The notes under the pieces: model-generated
The model's input: the letters and a program-made list of their open reading frames with translations, nothing else
What the model was told of the DNA's origin: nothing
The model's database searches: none
From: Rheum nobile
Taxonomy: Eukaryota > Streptophyta > Magnoliopsida > Caryophyllales > Polygonaceae
Assembly (NCBI GenBank): GCA_027886185.1
Contig: WOAB01000619.1
Location: forward strand, 4,092,001 to 4,156,000
DNA length: 64,000 nt
Direction: 5' to 3'
Part shown: piece after piece, positions 1 to 10,288 of the stretch
How positions within the stretch are numbered: the stretch's first letter is position 1
Layout: the number at the start of each line of letters is the position of its first letter
Position numbers and translations under genes: made by a program

Positions 1-540
1 TTTATTTATTTTTTCCAATGGCGAAAACCTCCTCCTAACTGCATAAAATTAAATTTTGACGCATCCGTTAAACGAAACGGTTCTACACATATCGGATATG
101 TTTTCCGAAACCACTCCGATGAGGTGGTCTTCTTAGACCATAGGCAGATCCTCTGCTCCTCACCTATTAAAGCTGAAGCGCTTGCCGCTCTCGAATGCCT
201 TCGTATGGCTATTTCGCAAGGTTATAGGCGGATAGTTCTTCAAGGAGATAATCTCTCTGTCATTAATTCTATTCGTGGAATTTGAAAAATCCCTTGGGAA
301 ATTTCAACCATAATTCAAGAAATTCGCTAATTGTTATATGCTTTGGATTATTTTCAGGTTCATCACTGCTACCGAGAATCCAATAAAGCCGCTGACTTCC
401 TGGCTAATTCGAACATCTCCCCTACTATCCTACGCAGCGCTATTTTGGACTACTTGCTGCCTCAACATGATTACACACAGTTGCAACGATCTCGGATTCG
501 AGCTCTAGTATTTCTTCATCTTGTAAATCTTTTGTAAAAA
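1..540 (+). pseudogene. RNase H-like (RVT_3) coding tail, probably from a LINE
   Basis: Frame +1 reads as a plant RVT_3-type RNase H-like domain. It has the usual W-R-K-P-P-P...K-L-N-F-D-A entry, a middle acidic segment ending E-A-L-A-A-L-E-C-L, a G-D-N-L-S-V-I segment, and a C-terminal H-C-Y-R-E-S-N-K-A-A-D-F-L-A motif. In this family these carry the Asp/Glu metal ligands. Two in-frame stops, TGA at 283-285 and TAA at 328-330, break it. Translation ends at about 537 and is followed by a short A-rich tract near 605-612. In plants this domain is the C-terminus of many L1-type LINEs and of a few host genes; a decayed LINE 3' end is the likelier reading. The 5' part lies outside the window. Confidence 0.7.
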
Positions 541-1495
541 TCATCTGTTGTGATGATTTGGGTATGCCTTCTAGTTTCTAAGGATACCCTTTGTTTGCAT
601 GTATAAAAAAAACATAATGTCCAATATCACGTTCAGAACACATTGCCCGATACTTTCAAATTTTCAATATGTATACTAAAATAAAATAAAATTATATTAC
701 ATGACATTCTCATATTTAATTTATCATAAGTCAATTTATCTTTCTTTTTATTTTTTCAAATAAATTTAATTATATATTAAAGATTTTTATCCTAAGGTTA
801 TTAGTTATTACTAATCTTTTCTTATTTAAATACAAATCAATTAGGAAAATTACAAACTAATTAAGATGATTACAAATCAATTAGCAAAATTACAAATCAA
901 TTATGAATATTACAAATAAATTATAAAAGATTACAAATAAAAAAATGGACTGAACAACATGTGTGTTCTTCAATAAAATATAATCGGCAAAACTCCATTT
1001 GAGTCTTTTTCCTATGGAGACTCCATGGGTTCTAGAAATTTATCCGCAGAAGTTGAAAATTAGTGTTAGCCTTTATAAGGTACATATTATTTGATGATAC
1101 AAAGAAGTGAAATCACCGAACCATAGACTACACATTCCCCTGGATGATAAAGAAAATCAATTTTGTATTGATCAAAATGAAAAGTTAAATCTGATTCCCA
1201 ATATATCAAACACAATAACAAAACGGATGAAACACGCATTCAACAATAGAGCAAATAGCACATTGTTTTTCTAAATTTCAAAATATATGATTGAAGAACT
1301 ATTTTTTTTTCAAAATTATAAAGTATTTTGTTTAGATCATTCTCAAGCTATAATCTATAGACCGATTCGAATAATAGGTTCATGTAAATTTTAAAATTGA
1401 ACTAAAAAATAAAATTATCATAACAAAATCTACTAAATATACACTAAAGTAGAATCTCACTTAGCCACATAGCACTCCTAAATTAAGTCACGTCA
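541..1495. other. AT-rich non-coding flank
   Basis: No credible coding frame. The stretch is AT-rich, with a local run of near-direct repeats of the form ACAAATYAATTA between about 835 and 920. The last ~55 bases (CTAAAGTAGAAT..., CCACATAG...) resemble the text at 22240-22310 and 23410-23480, and they are interrupted by element A at 1496. They may belong to an AT-rich, possibly Helitron-like repeat that was the insertion target. 1491-1495 (CGTCA) is the left target-site duplication of element A. Confidence 0.5.
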
Positions 1496-3898
1496 TGTAA
1501 CACCCCCAAAACTTAACCCTTTTGGAAAGGTATTACCGCCAGTGATCCCAGTGTTCCTTACCGAGATCACCCAAGGCTTTACCAAATAAATACAATTTAT
1601 GAAATGCGATTGATTCACAATGATCAAGCATTAAATTCCAAAACATAACATTGTCAAGGAAACAAGAGTTACGGGATTACAACCCAATCCCGAATAGGTC
1701 AAAACATAGTTTAAACCAAACACAGCGGAAGACTAAGAAAGTACATTACAATCGAAGTTAATGTCTAAAGGATCATAACCTGATTAAAGAAATAATTAAA
1801 ATATTCAAAAACCACCGCCGACTCCATAGTCCTTCTAATCTTCTGAGCTACTTCTTAACTGATGTGCCGAATCGAACGGATGACACCAGCCAACCATGCA
1901 AGGGAAAATATTGGTTGGTTAGTCTAAATGAATAGACTAGCAAGGGTATAAAGCAGACTGGTTCGAAGCAGTCATATTAGGTTAGACTCATCGCTTCTCG
2001 GATAATAACCGATAACGGTAGTCAACCATCATATTCCTACTGGAATAAACAAGAGGTATGCACATGAGAAGATTCTGGAAGACTTAATCTTCACAAAAAT
2101 CAACTCGAAAAGAGACTCCAAGAGATTGAGTCTTTAAGGAAGTATGACAAATCTGGAATGTTACAGAATCATACAACAATGATTTAAAACTGACTGAGAT
2201 GCTTCGGTTCACGACCAACCTCATCGCCTACAGCGAATCCAGATTGGAAAGAGAACGTACTACATTCAAGTCAAGACGAGTTTTCCTAGCTGCACTATAA
2301 CTTAGCTGCACTACTCGCCCAAGGTGTATTAATTATGTGCGTCAAGATAGCACTTATCTGATTTATGTTTCAAAACACACATCACATTATAGACTTTTAC
2401 ATGTGTACCCCACCAATGGGACGACACATCTTAGTATACGTTTCGTCGAGAGTAACGTATACCGAAAGGTTTGTGACACCAGCTAAGTGTCCTGTCTCTA
2501 CACACATGTGTAAGAGACCGATCATGATCTTAGAATAGTACCAGATGGGGACGAGCCATCCCGATACCAGATTATAAAGAAACGACTGGACAGAGTCCGA
2601 GTAACGTTCCTATCTAACAGTGCTAACTAAACAGTTACAACACAACAACAGTTACCGGATAAATCCTCATAAAGGCCCGAAAGGCGATCACAGATAATAA
2701 CGTTGTTCTAACAGATATACAACCTATTATATGATTTTCAAAACAGTTTATCAAAACCGTTTCCAGACAAACATAATATTCATTCCAAATTAATTACTCA
2801 GATAAACTACTGATAATTAATGTAAATATGGAACGAATGAGCAAGAGCGAACCGCCACTTGCCTTAATCCGCAGAATAGTCTAAAGACGTCACTGGATTC
2901 CAGGCTCGACACGGTATAGTTCTGACAGCACAACAACCTTCGAGTCGACCCATAAAAGGAACCCTAAGTTAGATCCGACATAAACAGTACGAATCTAAAC
3001 ACGGCGAAAGAATACGAAAGGAAAGACGCCACGACGACAACCAACCAAGCCAAAGCCACGAAGGCATTCTGGGCACTGGCGGCGGTCGCCGTTCTTGGCG
3101 GCGGTCGTCGTATTCATCACGGCGGTCCCCGTGAAGAACACGGCGGTCGCCGTGAAGAACACGGCCGACTGAAACGAGAGAAATCTCACCCCAAAACACG
3201 AGCGGTTCGGCCTCCCTCGACTTGCTTTGGCTTCTAACCTCCAAGGCTAACCAAAAGCTTCACAAAGGCACTCTGGAAACACACCACAACACCTCCGGCG
3301 AGCACAAGAAAACCGACAAAACTCAACTCACTTTGAGGGAGAATTTTGGCAGCGATTCGGGGTTGTAGATGACCCAAAACCCATGCCCAAGCTCCTCTAT
3401 ATATAGGCAAACCCCAAGGAGTACCCATCAAACCTTAAGACGCGGCAACCGACGCAACGGCGCGCCTCGAACGACGCCGGCGACCGACGAGCAATACCCA
3501 CTGGACAATCACGGCGGTCGCCGTGATTTTGCCTACGGCGGGCACGCGGCGGTCGCCGTAAATGCGGCGGTCACCGTCGCTAGGCCTGTCGCGGCCAGCT
3601 AGAAGCTGACACGCTGACTTCTCGGGCCCAACCACGGCGGTCGCCGTTTCTCCCTTTTCCCGCCCATTCAGCTTTGAACGAGCTTGACGATAAACCGGGA
3701 TAAAAATTATCGTACACGAACGACAATTTAAAATCCAAGGCATGCTGTCTGTATATTATTTCACTGAGAAAAATATTACAGATACAGAGCACATTACAGA
3801 ATGTCTCAAACTACCTGAATTAAATTCGACGTACACAACGGGTACCCGGGAAATTCCATAATTCCCAATATAACCTTACAAAATTACGGGGTATCACA
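1496..3898 (-). repeat. 3' LTR of element A
   Basis: Begins TGTAACACCCCC on the plus strand and ends GGGGTATCACA; on the element's own strand it starts TGTGATACCCCG and ends GGGGGTGTTACA. It carries a TATA box at 3396-3407, two clusters of CGGCGGTCGCCG-type palindromes (3510-3650 and 3078-3168) and the block shared between LTR families at 2827-2867. The short reading frames inside it are LTR sequence, not genes. Confidence 0.93.
3396..3407 (-). promoter_or_regulatory. TATA box of element A LTR
   Basis: The minus strand reads CCTATATATAGAG, about 490 bp into the LTR. The matching copy in the other LTR is at about 21464-21476. Palindrome clusters lie about 100 bp upstream and about 230 bp downstream in the element's direction. 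The transcription start would be expected about 30 bp further along the minus strand; it is not visible as such. Confidence 0.6.
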
Positions 3899-3912
3899 TC
3901 TCCTCCCCCTTA
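3899..3912 (-). promoter_or_regulatory. Polypurine tract of element A
   Basis: Directly next to the 3' LTR, the minus strand reads AAGGGGGAGGAGA followed by the LTR start TGTGATACC. This is the plus-strand primer site for reverse transcription. Just before it (3915-3936) lies a hairpin-prone GTTTC...GAAAC sequence that recurs before the PPTs of elements B and D. Confidence 0.85.
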
Positions 3913-3918
3913 CAAGAA

Positions 3919-4734
3919 GTTTCGACCTAGAAACTTAGGTCGAGAATAACTCGGGAAAACGCCTGAGCATATCTGACTCGGTTTCCCACGTCTCCCAAGT
4001 AACTTCTTCGGTCCCTGACTTGGACCACAACACTCGTACCAATGGTACGACCTTGTTGCGCAAATGCTTCTCCCGACGCTCCAAAATGCGCACGGGCAAC
4101 TCTTCATAAGTACCATTAGCTTGAATCTCGATGTCCTCGTAACTAAGTACATGAGACTCATCTGGTACATACTTTCTGAGTAAAGATACGTGGAACACGT
4201 TATACACCGGGTGAGCCAATGGCGGTAATGCCAAGCGGTACGCTAGAGATCCCACTCTATCCACAATCTCGAATGGTCCCACGTAGCGAGGGTTAAGCTT
4301 CCCACGCTTACCAAATCTGAAAACTCCTTTGGATGGCGATACCTTGACAAAAACCTTGTCACCGACCTCGAACTCGACAGTCCTGCGCTTCCGATCTGTG
4401 TAGGACTTCTATCGACTCTGAGCGGTCAACATCCTTTGTCTGATCAAAGCAATGTCTGAAGCCGTCCTTTCGACTAACTCTGGTCCAAGCAGAATTTTGT
4501 CGACATTATCATCCCAACAAATCGGAGATCTGCATCTGCGACCATACAAAGCTTCAAACGGAGCCATCTTGATTGTAGCATGCCAGTTATTGTTGTACGT
4601 GAACTCAATAAGACTCAAGCTGTCCTCCCAGCTAGTCAGACGATCGAGCACACAAGCTCTAAGCATATCCTCCAGAGTCTAGATGGTCCTTTTAGACTAG
4701 CCATCTGTCTGAGGATGAAACGCTATACTGAACC
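3919..4734 (-). pseudogene. Element A pol: integrase C-terminus and chromodomain
   Basis: This minus-strand segment encodes the end of integrase and a C-terminal chromodomain. 4409-4666 carries the integrase stretch with A-T-I-K-M-A-P-F-E-A-L-Y-G-R-R-C-R-S-P, typical of plant Ty3/gypsy. 3935-4282 carries the GPF/Y-like P-F-E-I-V-D-R region, then Y-E-E-L-P-V-R-I-L-E-R-R and V-R-V-L-W-S-K, which is the chromodomain fold that targets integration to chromatin in chromoviruses. A stop at 4409-4411 lies between these blocks, and the join to the upstream integrase core is shifted near 4830 and interrupted near 4680. The chromodomain text duplicates W-E-T (W-E-T-W-E-T), a small 3-codon repeat. Clade assignment to Tekay/Del rests on this domain and is fairly secure. 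Confidence 0.85.
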
Positions 4735-6384
4735 TCAACTCGGTTCCCATAGCCTTATGAAGTTCCTTCCAGAATCTTGACATGAAACGGCCATCTCGGT
4801 CCGATACAATAGTCTTAGGAATGTCATGAAGCGGACAATCTCCTTCTGGTAAACTTCTGCTAACTTATGGGTTTCCCATGTGGTCTTGATGGCTATGAAA
4901 TGAGCACTCTTCGTAAGCCTATCCACAATTACCCAGATAGCATCTCTTTGACTTCGAGTCTTGGGTAGCCCAGTGACGAAGTCCATGGAAGTGTCCTCCC
5001 ATTTCCATTCTGGTACGGGGAGAGGTAGCATCTCACCACCTGGCCTGCATTGTTCGATCTTGACCTTCTGGCAAGTTAAGCACTTTGCCACAAAGTCTGC
5101 TATGTCCCACTTCATGTTTGGCCACCAAAACTTATTCCTGAGATCCTTGTACATCTTGCTAGAGCCAGGATGCACAGAATAAGCAGATGAATGAGCTTCT
5201 CTCATCACCAACTGACGAAGACCTTCTGTGTCAGGCACACAGATCCGATCCTGAAACCAAAGTGATCCATCATCCTGAACCACAAAACTGGGAGCTTTCC
5301 CATCCATCACTTCACTGCTTAACTTTACCAAGATGATGTCATCGACTTGTTTTTCTTTGATCTGATCCAGCAGTGTAGCCTGAATTTCCATCATACTCAG
5401 GTACCCTCTACGCTGGTCATATAAGACTTCAACGTCGCATGACTCTCGGTTTAGCTTGGTCTGAGCAGTAAGCAACGCAACCACAGTCTCGTGCGTTGTC
5501 TTCCGGCTTAGCGCATCAGCTACTACATTAGCCTTGCCCGGATGATACAACAACTCCATGTCGTAGTCCTTGAGCAACTCTAGCCAGCGGCGTTGTCTCA
5601 TATTTAACTCCTTCTGAGTAAATATATACTTGAGACTTTTGTGGTCTGTGAAGACTTGGCATCTTATACCGTAGAGGTAATGCCTCCAAATCTTCAGCGC
5701 AAAGACAACCGCTGCTAACTCAAGATCATGGTTCGGATAGTTTTCTTCATAAGTCTTGAGTTGTCTAGATGCGTAAGCAATGACTCTGCCCCTTTGCATC
5801 AAAACACAACCAAGACCACACTTGGAAGCATCACTATAGACCACATAATCGTCATTCCCCTCTGGGAGTGCTAACACGGGTGCCGAGGTCAACCGTCGCT
5901 TCAACTCCTGGAAACTGACCTCGCACTTGTCATTCCAGACAAACTTCTTATGGACCTTGTGGAGTAGATTGGTCATAGGTAGAGCGATCTTTGAAAATCC
6001 CTCCACAAACCGTCTATAATACCCGGCAAGCCCAAGAAAGCTGCGCACCTCTTTTACGTTCTGAGGCTGTGTCCACTTAGCCACCGCTTCAATCTTTTGG
6101 GGATCAACCATAACCCCATTTTTATTGATCACGTGGCCTAAGAAAGCCACTTCCTTCATCCAGAATTCACATTTAGACAATTTAGCATAAAGCTGATGTT
6201 GTCTAAGGATTGACAAGACAATCCGCAGATGTTCCTCGTGGACTTCTTCATCCGGAGAATAGATCAGGATGTCGTCTATGAAGACCACCACGAACTTATC
6301 CAAGTACTGGTGAAAACATCGGTTCATCAAGTCCATAAAGACAGCTAGAGCATTTGTAAGCCCAAAAGACATTACTGCGAACTC
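4735..6384 (-). pseudogene. Element A pol: RT palm C-terminus, RNase H, integrase zinc finger and core
   Basis: An open stretch of 545 codons. RT catalytic F-I-D-D is at residues 31-34 of this stretch. The RNase H ligands are all present: D181 (Y-S-D-A-S), E218, D243 (F-T-D-H-K) and D286 (V-A-D-A-L-S-R). The integrase HHCC zinc finger is at H394, H401, C431 and C434, and the first catalytic Asp (S-M-D-F-V) is at about 464. The frame is lost near 4830, before the second integrase Asp, where text homologous to element B continues in another frame. At the N-terminal side the frame is separated from the rest of RT only by a TAG at about 6382. RT and RNase H here look competent apart from these breaks. 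Confidence 0.88.
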
Positions 6385-7103
6385 CTAGTGACCATATCTG
6401 GTCCTGAACGCAGTTCTAGGAATGTCCTGCTCACGAATCCTGAGTTGGTGATATCCAGATCTCAAGTCGATCTTGGAGAAAACCTTTGCTCCCTGCAATT
6501 GGTCCAACAAGTCATCAATCCTAGGTAAAGGATACTTGTTCTTGATCGTCACCTTGTTCAACTCTCGATAGTCGATACAAAGTCGGAACGATCCGTCCTT
6601 CTTTTTGACGAATAATACCGGAGCACCCCACGGCGATGCACTCGGCCTGACATAACCTTTGTCAAGAAGATCTTCAAGTTGATTCTTCAATTCTTGCATC
6701 TCAGCTGGAGCCATCCGATACGGGGATTTGGAAATCGGTGCCGTACCAGGCTCGAGATCAATTGAAAACTCTACGTCATGGTTCAGGGGTAATCCTGGAA
6801 TTTCTTCCGGAAAGACATCCGAAAACTCCCTAACTACAGGAATATCAAGAACCTCAGGTTCATCCTTCGCAGGCGAATCCAAGTAGCAAAGGTACCCGAC
6901 ACATCCTTGTTGTAGTAGCTTAAACGCAGCCATCGCATTGATCAGCTTGCCGTTATCAGCGTCATTTCGACCTTTGAACTTGCACACGAATTGGCCCCCG
7001 GATGACACCATCACCGTTCTTGAACTGAAGTCGATCACCGCCTTGTGATGCGTCAGCCAATCCATACCGAGGATAATGTCGTATGGAGCCATGGCTATAC
7101 AGA
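6385..7103 (-). pseudogene. Element A pol: end of protease and N-terminal RT
   Basis: Minus-strand reading of 235 codons. It starts with the protease tail M-A-P-Y-D-I-I-L-G-M-D-W-L, passes the spacer V-F-P-E-E-I-P-G-L-P, then RT motifs S-P-W-G-A-P-V-L-F-V-K-K-K-D-G-S, L-C-I-D-Y-R-E-L-N and F-S-K-I-D-L-R-S-G-Y-H-Q-L. It ends at a TAG (about 6382-6384) where the related element G has Tyr. Upstream it is out of frame with the Asp-containing half of the protease; the shift lies at about 7160-7170. Confidence 0.87.
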
Positions 7104-7758
7104 TTAAATCTGCCTCAAATTCCTTACCCTGAATGGTAATCGGAAAATCTGATAGATGCTTGGTTCCACCAAACGTTCTCCATTAGGAAGATTAACGACA
7201 AAAGGGTCGCACGAATCGTTGCACACTAAATCTAACTTGCTAACACAACTATCCGAAATAAAGGAATGCGTAGCACCAGAATCAAACAGAATGCACACTG
7301 AAGTAGAGTGAAGGTATAGAGTACCTTGAGCAATCGGAGCGTTGGGTCCATCTGCCTCACGCATCTCGTACAAGCGTTGACCCTGACTTCCAGAAACAGC
7401 TGGGGCCTTTCCCCTGTTCTGAGCAGTCGTCTGCACTGAAGGGCTAGGAGTCTCGGCAGGCTTAAACCTAGGTCGGTTGCTCTGATGAACTGACCCTTGC
7501 TGTGACTCTACTCCCTTCTGCTTCCCTTGCTTGCAGAACTTTTGCAGATGACCGTCACGTCCACACCCAAAGCATGGCCTCTTCTCCTTCCAACACCCAG
7601 TGCTCTTGTGCCCAGCAGTACCGCAGTTATAACACTGAACTGTACTCCTGGTCTGCCCTGACTGCTGAGTCGATCCCCCTTGCGTCATCTCCGTCTTAGC
7701 TCGGCCGGACTTGGCGAAGTTAGACGGTGGCGCAGGGCGCTTAAAACCACATCCCTGG
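7104..7758 (-). pseudogene. Element A gag C-terminus (two zinc knuckles) and protease active site
   Basis: This part of A's gag-pol lies left of the element B insertion. It contains two CCHC zinc knuckles (C-Y-N-C-G...C and C-F-G-C-G...C), a Gln/Ser-rich linker, and the retropepsin motif I-L-F-D-S-G-A-T-H-S-F. It ends out of frame at about 7165. It continues gag from the other side of element B (17254-18154); the boundary is the TSD CCTGG at 7754-7758 and 17254-17258. A 222-codon ORF called across the junction starts inside B's LTR and is an artefact there. Confidence 0.88.
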
Positions 7759-8680
7759 TGTAACACCCCCAAAACTTAACCCTTTTGGAAAGGTATTACC
7801 GCCAGTGACCCCAGTGTTCCTTACCGAGATCACCCAAGGCTTTACCAAATAAATACAATTTATGAAATGCAATTGATACACAAAGATCAAGCAATAAATT
7901 CCAAAACATAACATTGTTGAGGAAACCAGAGTTACGGGATTACAACCCAATCCCAAATAGGTCAAAACACAGAGTTCAAACAAAGTACAACGGAAGACAA
8001 ATAAAAGATTTTACAAACGGGGTTGTGATCGTGATGATCACCTGCCCAAGGATCTCAACCTGATTAAAAGCAATTATTAAAACATCCAAAAACAACCGTC
8101 GTCTTCATAGTCAATCTAGTCTCCTCAAATCTTCACTCTATCTGATGTGCCGAATCGAACGGATGACACCAGCCCACATGCGGAGAACAAAGTTCATGGG
8201 TTAGTCTACTTCAATAGACTAGCAAGGGTAAAAAGCAGAATGGTTCGAGTGATCGTAACCGTTTACTATCATTGTCCCTCGAATAATAACCGAAGGGACG
8301 AGACATAACCCGGCACTTTCACAGAATAACAACAAGAGGTATGCATGAGAGAAGATTCTGGAAGACTTCATCTTCACAGAAATCGACTCGAAAAGAGACT
8401 CCAAGAGATTGAGTCTTTAAGGAAAAATGACAAATCTGGAATGATTACAGGATCATACAACAATGATTTAAAACTGACTGAGATGCTTCGGTTCACGACC
8501 AACCTCATCGCCTACAGCGAATCCAGATTGGAAAGAGAACGTACTACATTCAAGTCAAGATGAGTTTTCCTAGCTGCACTGAACTTAGCTGCACTACTCA
8601 CCCAAGGTATATTAATCATGTGCACTCGGGCACTTATCTTATTTAATTCCAAAACGAGCATTACGTTATAAGCTTTTACA

Positions 8681-8768
8681 TCTCCACACAAGAGATATCA
8701 GATCTCCTCACAAGAGATATCGGATCTCCTCACAAGAGATATCAGATCTCCTCACAAGAGATATCGAA
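8681..8768 (-). repeat. Four tandem 22-bp units in element B LTR
   Basis: Unit TCTCCTCACAAGAGATATCR plus GA, with an ACA variant in the first unit. Each unit contains GATATC. The other LTR has the same four units at 15658-15745, with A/G differences at one position, so the array predates the insertion of element B. Confidence 0.85.
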
Positions 8769-9420
8769 GGGATGAACCCTGGAAGATTTGGCACTAGCGA
8801 AGTGCGCCTACCCTGTGAAAGGGTATGTTCTGACCAAAGAGAAAGTACTGGGGATGAACCACCAAGTACCAGTTATAAAGAAACAGCTAAACCCCCTCAA
8901 GGTACATAGCGTTCCTAGCCACTAGTGCTAACTAAACATTACAGCACAATAACCGTTACTGGATAAATCCACATAAAGGCCCGAAAGGCGATCACAGATA
9001 ATAGCGTTGTTCTAACAGATATACAACCTATTATATGATTTTCAAAACAGTTTAACAAAACCGTTTCCAGACAAATAGAATATTCATTCCAAATTAATTA
9101 CTCAGATAAACTACTGATAATTAATGTAAATATGGAACGAATGAGCAAGAGCGAACCGCCACTTGCCTTAATCCGCAGAGTTTGAACGAAGTCTAACGAC
9201 GGGATTCCGGGCTCGACACAGAGACGAATCTGCCAACTCCAGTACCTTCGGATCGACCCATACAGAAACCCTAAGTTAGATTCGACAAACAACAATACCG
9301 ATCTACGAAAGAACGAAAGGAATCGAAGGAAACGAAACCCAAACGAAGGCTACGGAAGCCAACACCAACAACCCGGCCAACAACAACTCGCCGGCGGGCG
9401 CCACAATAATCACGGTGGGC

Positions 9421-9540
9421 GCCGCTCAACCACGGCGGGCGCCGCTCAACCACGGCGGGCGCCGCTCAACCACGGCGGGCGCCGCTCAACCACGGCGGGC
9501 GCCGCTCAACCACGGCGGGCGCCGCTCAACCACGGCGGCT
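9421..9540 (-). repeat. Six tandem 20-bp GC-palindrome units in element B LTR
   Basis: Six units of GCCGCTCAACCACGGCGGGC, the last ending CGGCT. Each joint makes the palindrome GGCGGGCGCCGC. The sister LTR has only four units (16399-16478) but contains an extra palindrome segment at 16515-16570, so the two LTRs changed here independently while their total length stayed almost equal. Confidence 0.9.
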
Positions 9541-9910
9541 GGCCTCCTTCATCACGGCGGTTACCATTCACCACGGCAGGCGCCATCTCATGCCGGCGGT
9601 CGCCGCCTTCGAGCCGGCGGTCGCCGTGATCCTCGCGGCGGTCGCCGTCGCGAACGAAAACAGAAATACGAGAGGAGAAAACTCACCCTCGACGATCGAT
9701 TTGGCTCGTCTTTCGCCTTGCTTGGTTTCTAGGCTTCTAAGGGCCTCCCAAGCTTCCCCTTGGCCACCGAGAACGACACTAAACGAGCTCCGACGATCCA
9801 CTTAGAGCCTTCTCGAGAGAGAGCGTTTTCTTTGAGAGCATTTTTTAGAGTCGAGAATCTGAGAGCGCTTCCGCGTCTTTCGCACCCTCTTCCACCCTCA
9901 CCCAACACCT

Positions 9911-9920
9911 CTATTTATAG
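9911..9920 (-). promoter_or_regulatory. TATA box of element B LTR
   Basis: The minus strand reads CTATAAATAG; the copy in the other LTR is at 16890-16899. Upstream, in place of the GC palindromes seen in other families, are four copies of CTTGGACAA within about 110 bp. Confidence 0.6.
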
Positions 9921-10274
9921 AAGAAATTAGGGTCCTTGCCTCTTGGACAATATCCAAACCCTCTTGCCCCTTGGACAATGGCTCTTGGACAAAAACCTTT
10001 GGATAAAGAATCTTGTACTATTGCCCATTAGATAACAACTCTTGGACAATAAACTTGTACCAATCTTAATCCGCGTTAACGAAAGTCATACACGAACGAG
10101 TATAAACTCCCAACACACCTCGACTGTATAATTCTTCACTGAGAAAAATATTACAAATACAGAGCACATTACAGAATGTCTTAAGCTCTCAGAATTAAAT
10201 CCGACATACCAAACGGACGTTCGGGAAAAATCCATAATTCCCAAAATAGCCTTACAAAATTACGGGGTATCACA

Positions 10275-10288
10275 TCACCTCCCCCTTA
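10275..10288 (-). promoter_or_regulatory. Polypurine tract of element B
   Basis: The minus strand reads AAGGGGGAGGTGA immediately before the LTR start. It is preceded by a perfect 8-bp-stem inverted repeat AAGTTTCG-GGGT-CGAAACTT at about 10293-10312 (plus-strand complement). Confidence 0.85.

Larger units (their letters stand above)
7759..10274 (-). repeat. 3' LTR of element B
   Basis: Begins TGTAACACCCCC and ends GGGGTATCACA on the plus strand. Features read in the element's direction: four CTTGGACAA copies upstream of the TATA box (9942, 9970, 9984, 10041), TATA at 9911-9920, a GGCGGGCGCCG palindrome cluster at 9389-9655 including six exact 20-bp tandem units, the shared block at 9131-9171, and four 22-bp repeats at 8681-8768. 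Reading frames inside are repeat-driven and not genes. Confidence 0.92.

Noticed and set aside
4735..6372. A pararetrovirus (caulimovirid) origin for the RT/RNase H segments
   Set aside because: Integrase with HHCC finger and chromodomain, LTRs, PBS and TSDs are present and no movement or coat protein is seen; these are Ty3/gypsy elements.
7741..7983. Short frames with V-L-T-Y-L-G-L-G-C-N-P-V-T at LTR starts (also 14646-14960)
   Set aside because: They translate LTR terminal sequence repeated in both LTRs of B; not conserved as protein in related LTR families.
8681..8768. CRISPR-like regular repeats
   Set aside because: Units are directly tandem without spacers, in a plant LTR; a minisatellite, not CRISPR.
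9415..9805. Arg/Gly-rich reading frames over the palindrome arrays of the element B LTR (also 16413-16775)
   Set aside because: Produced by translation of the 20-bp tandem repeats; the repeat number differs between the two LTRs and no start context or conservation supports a gene.
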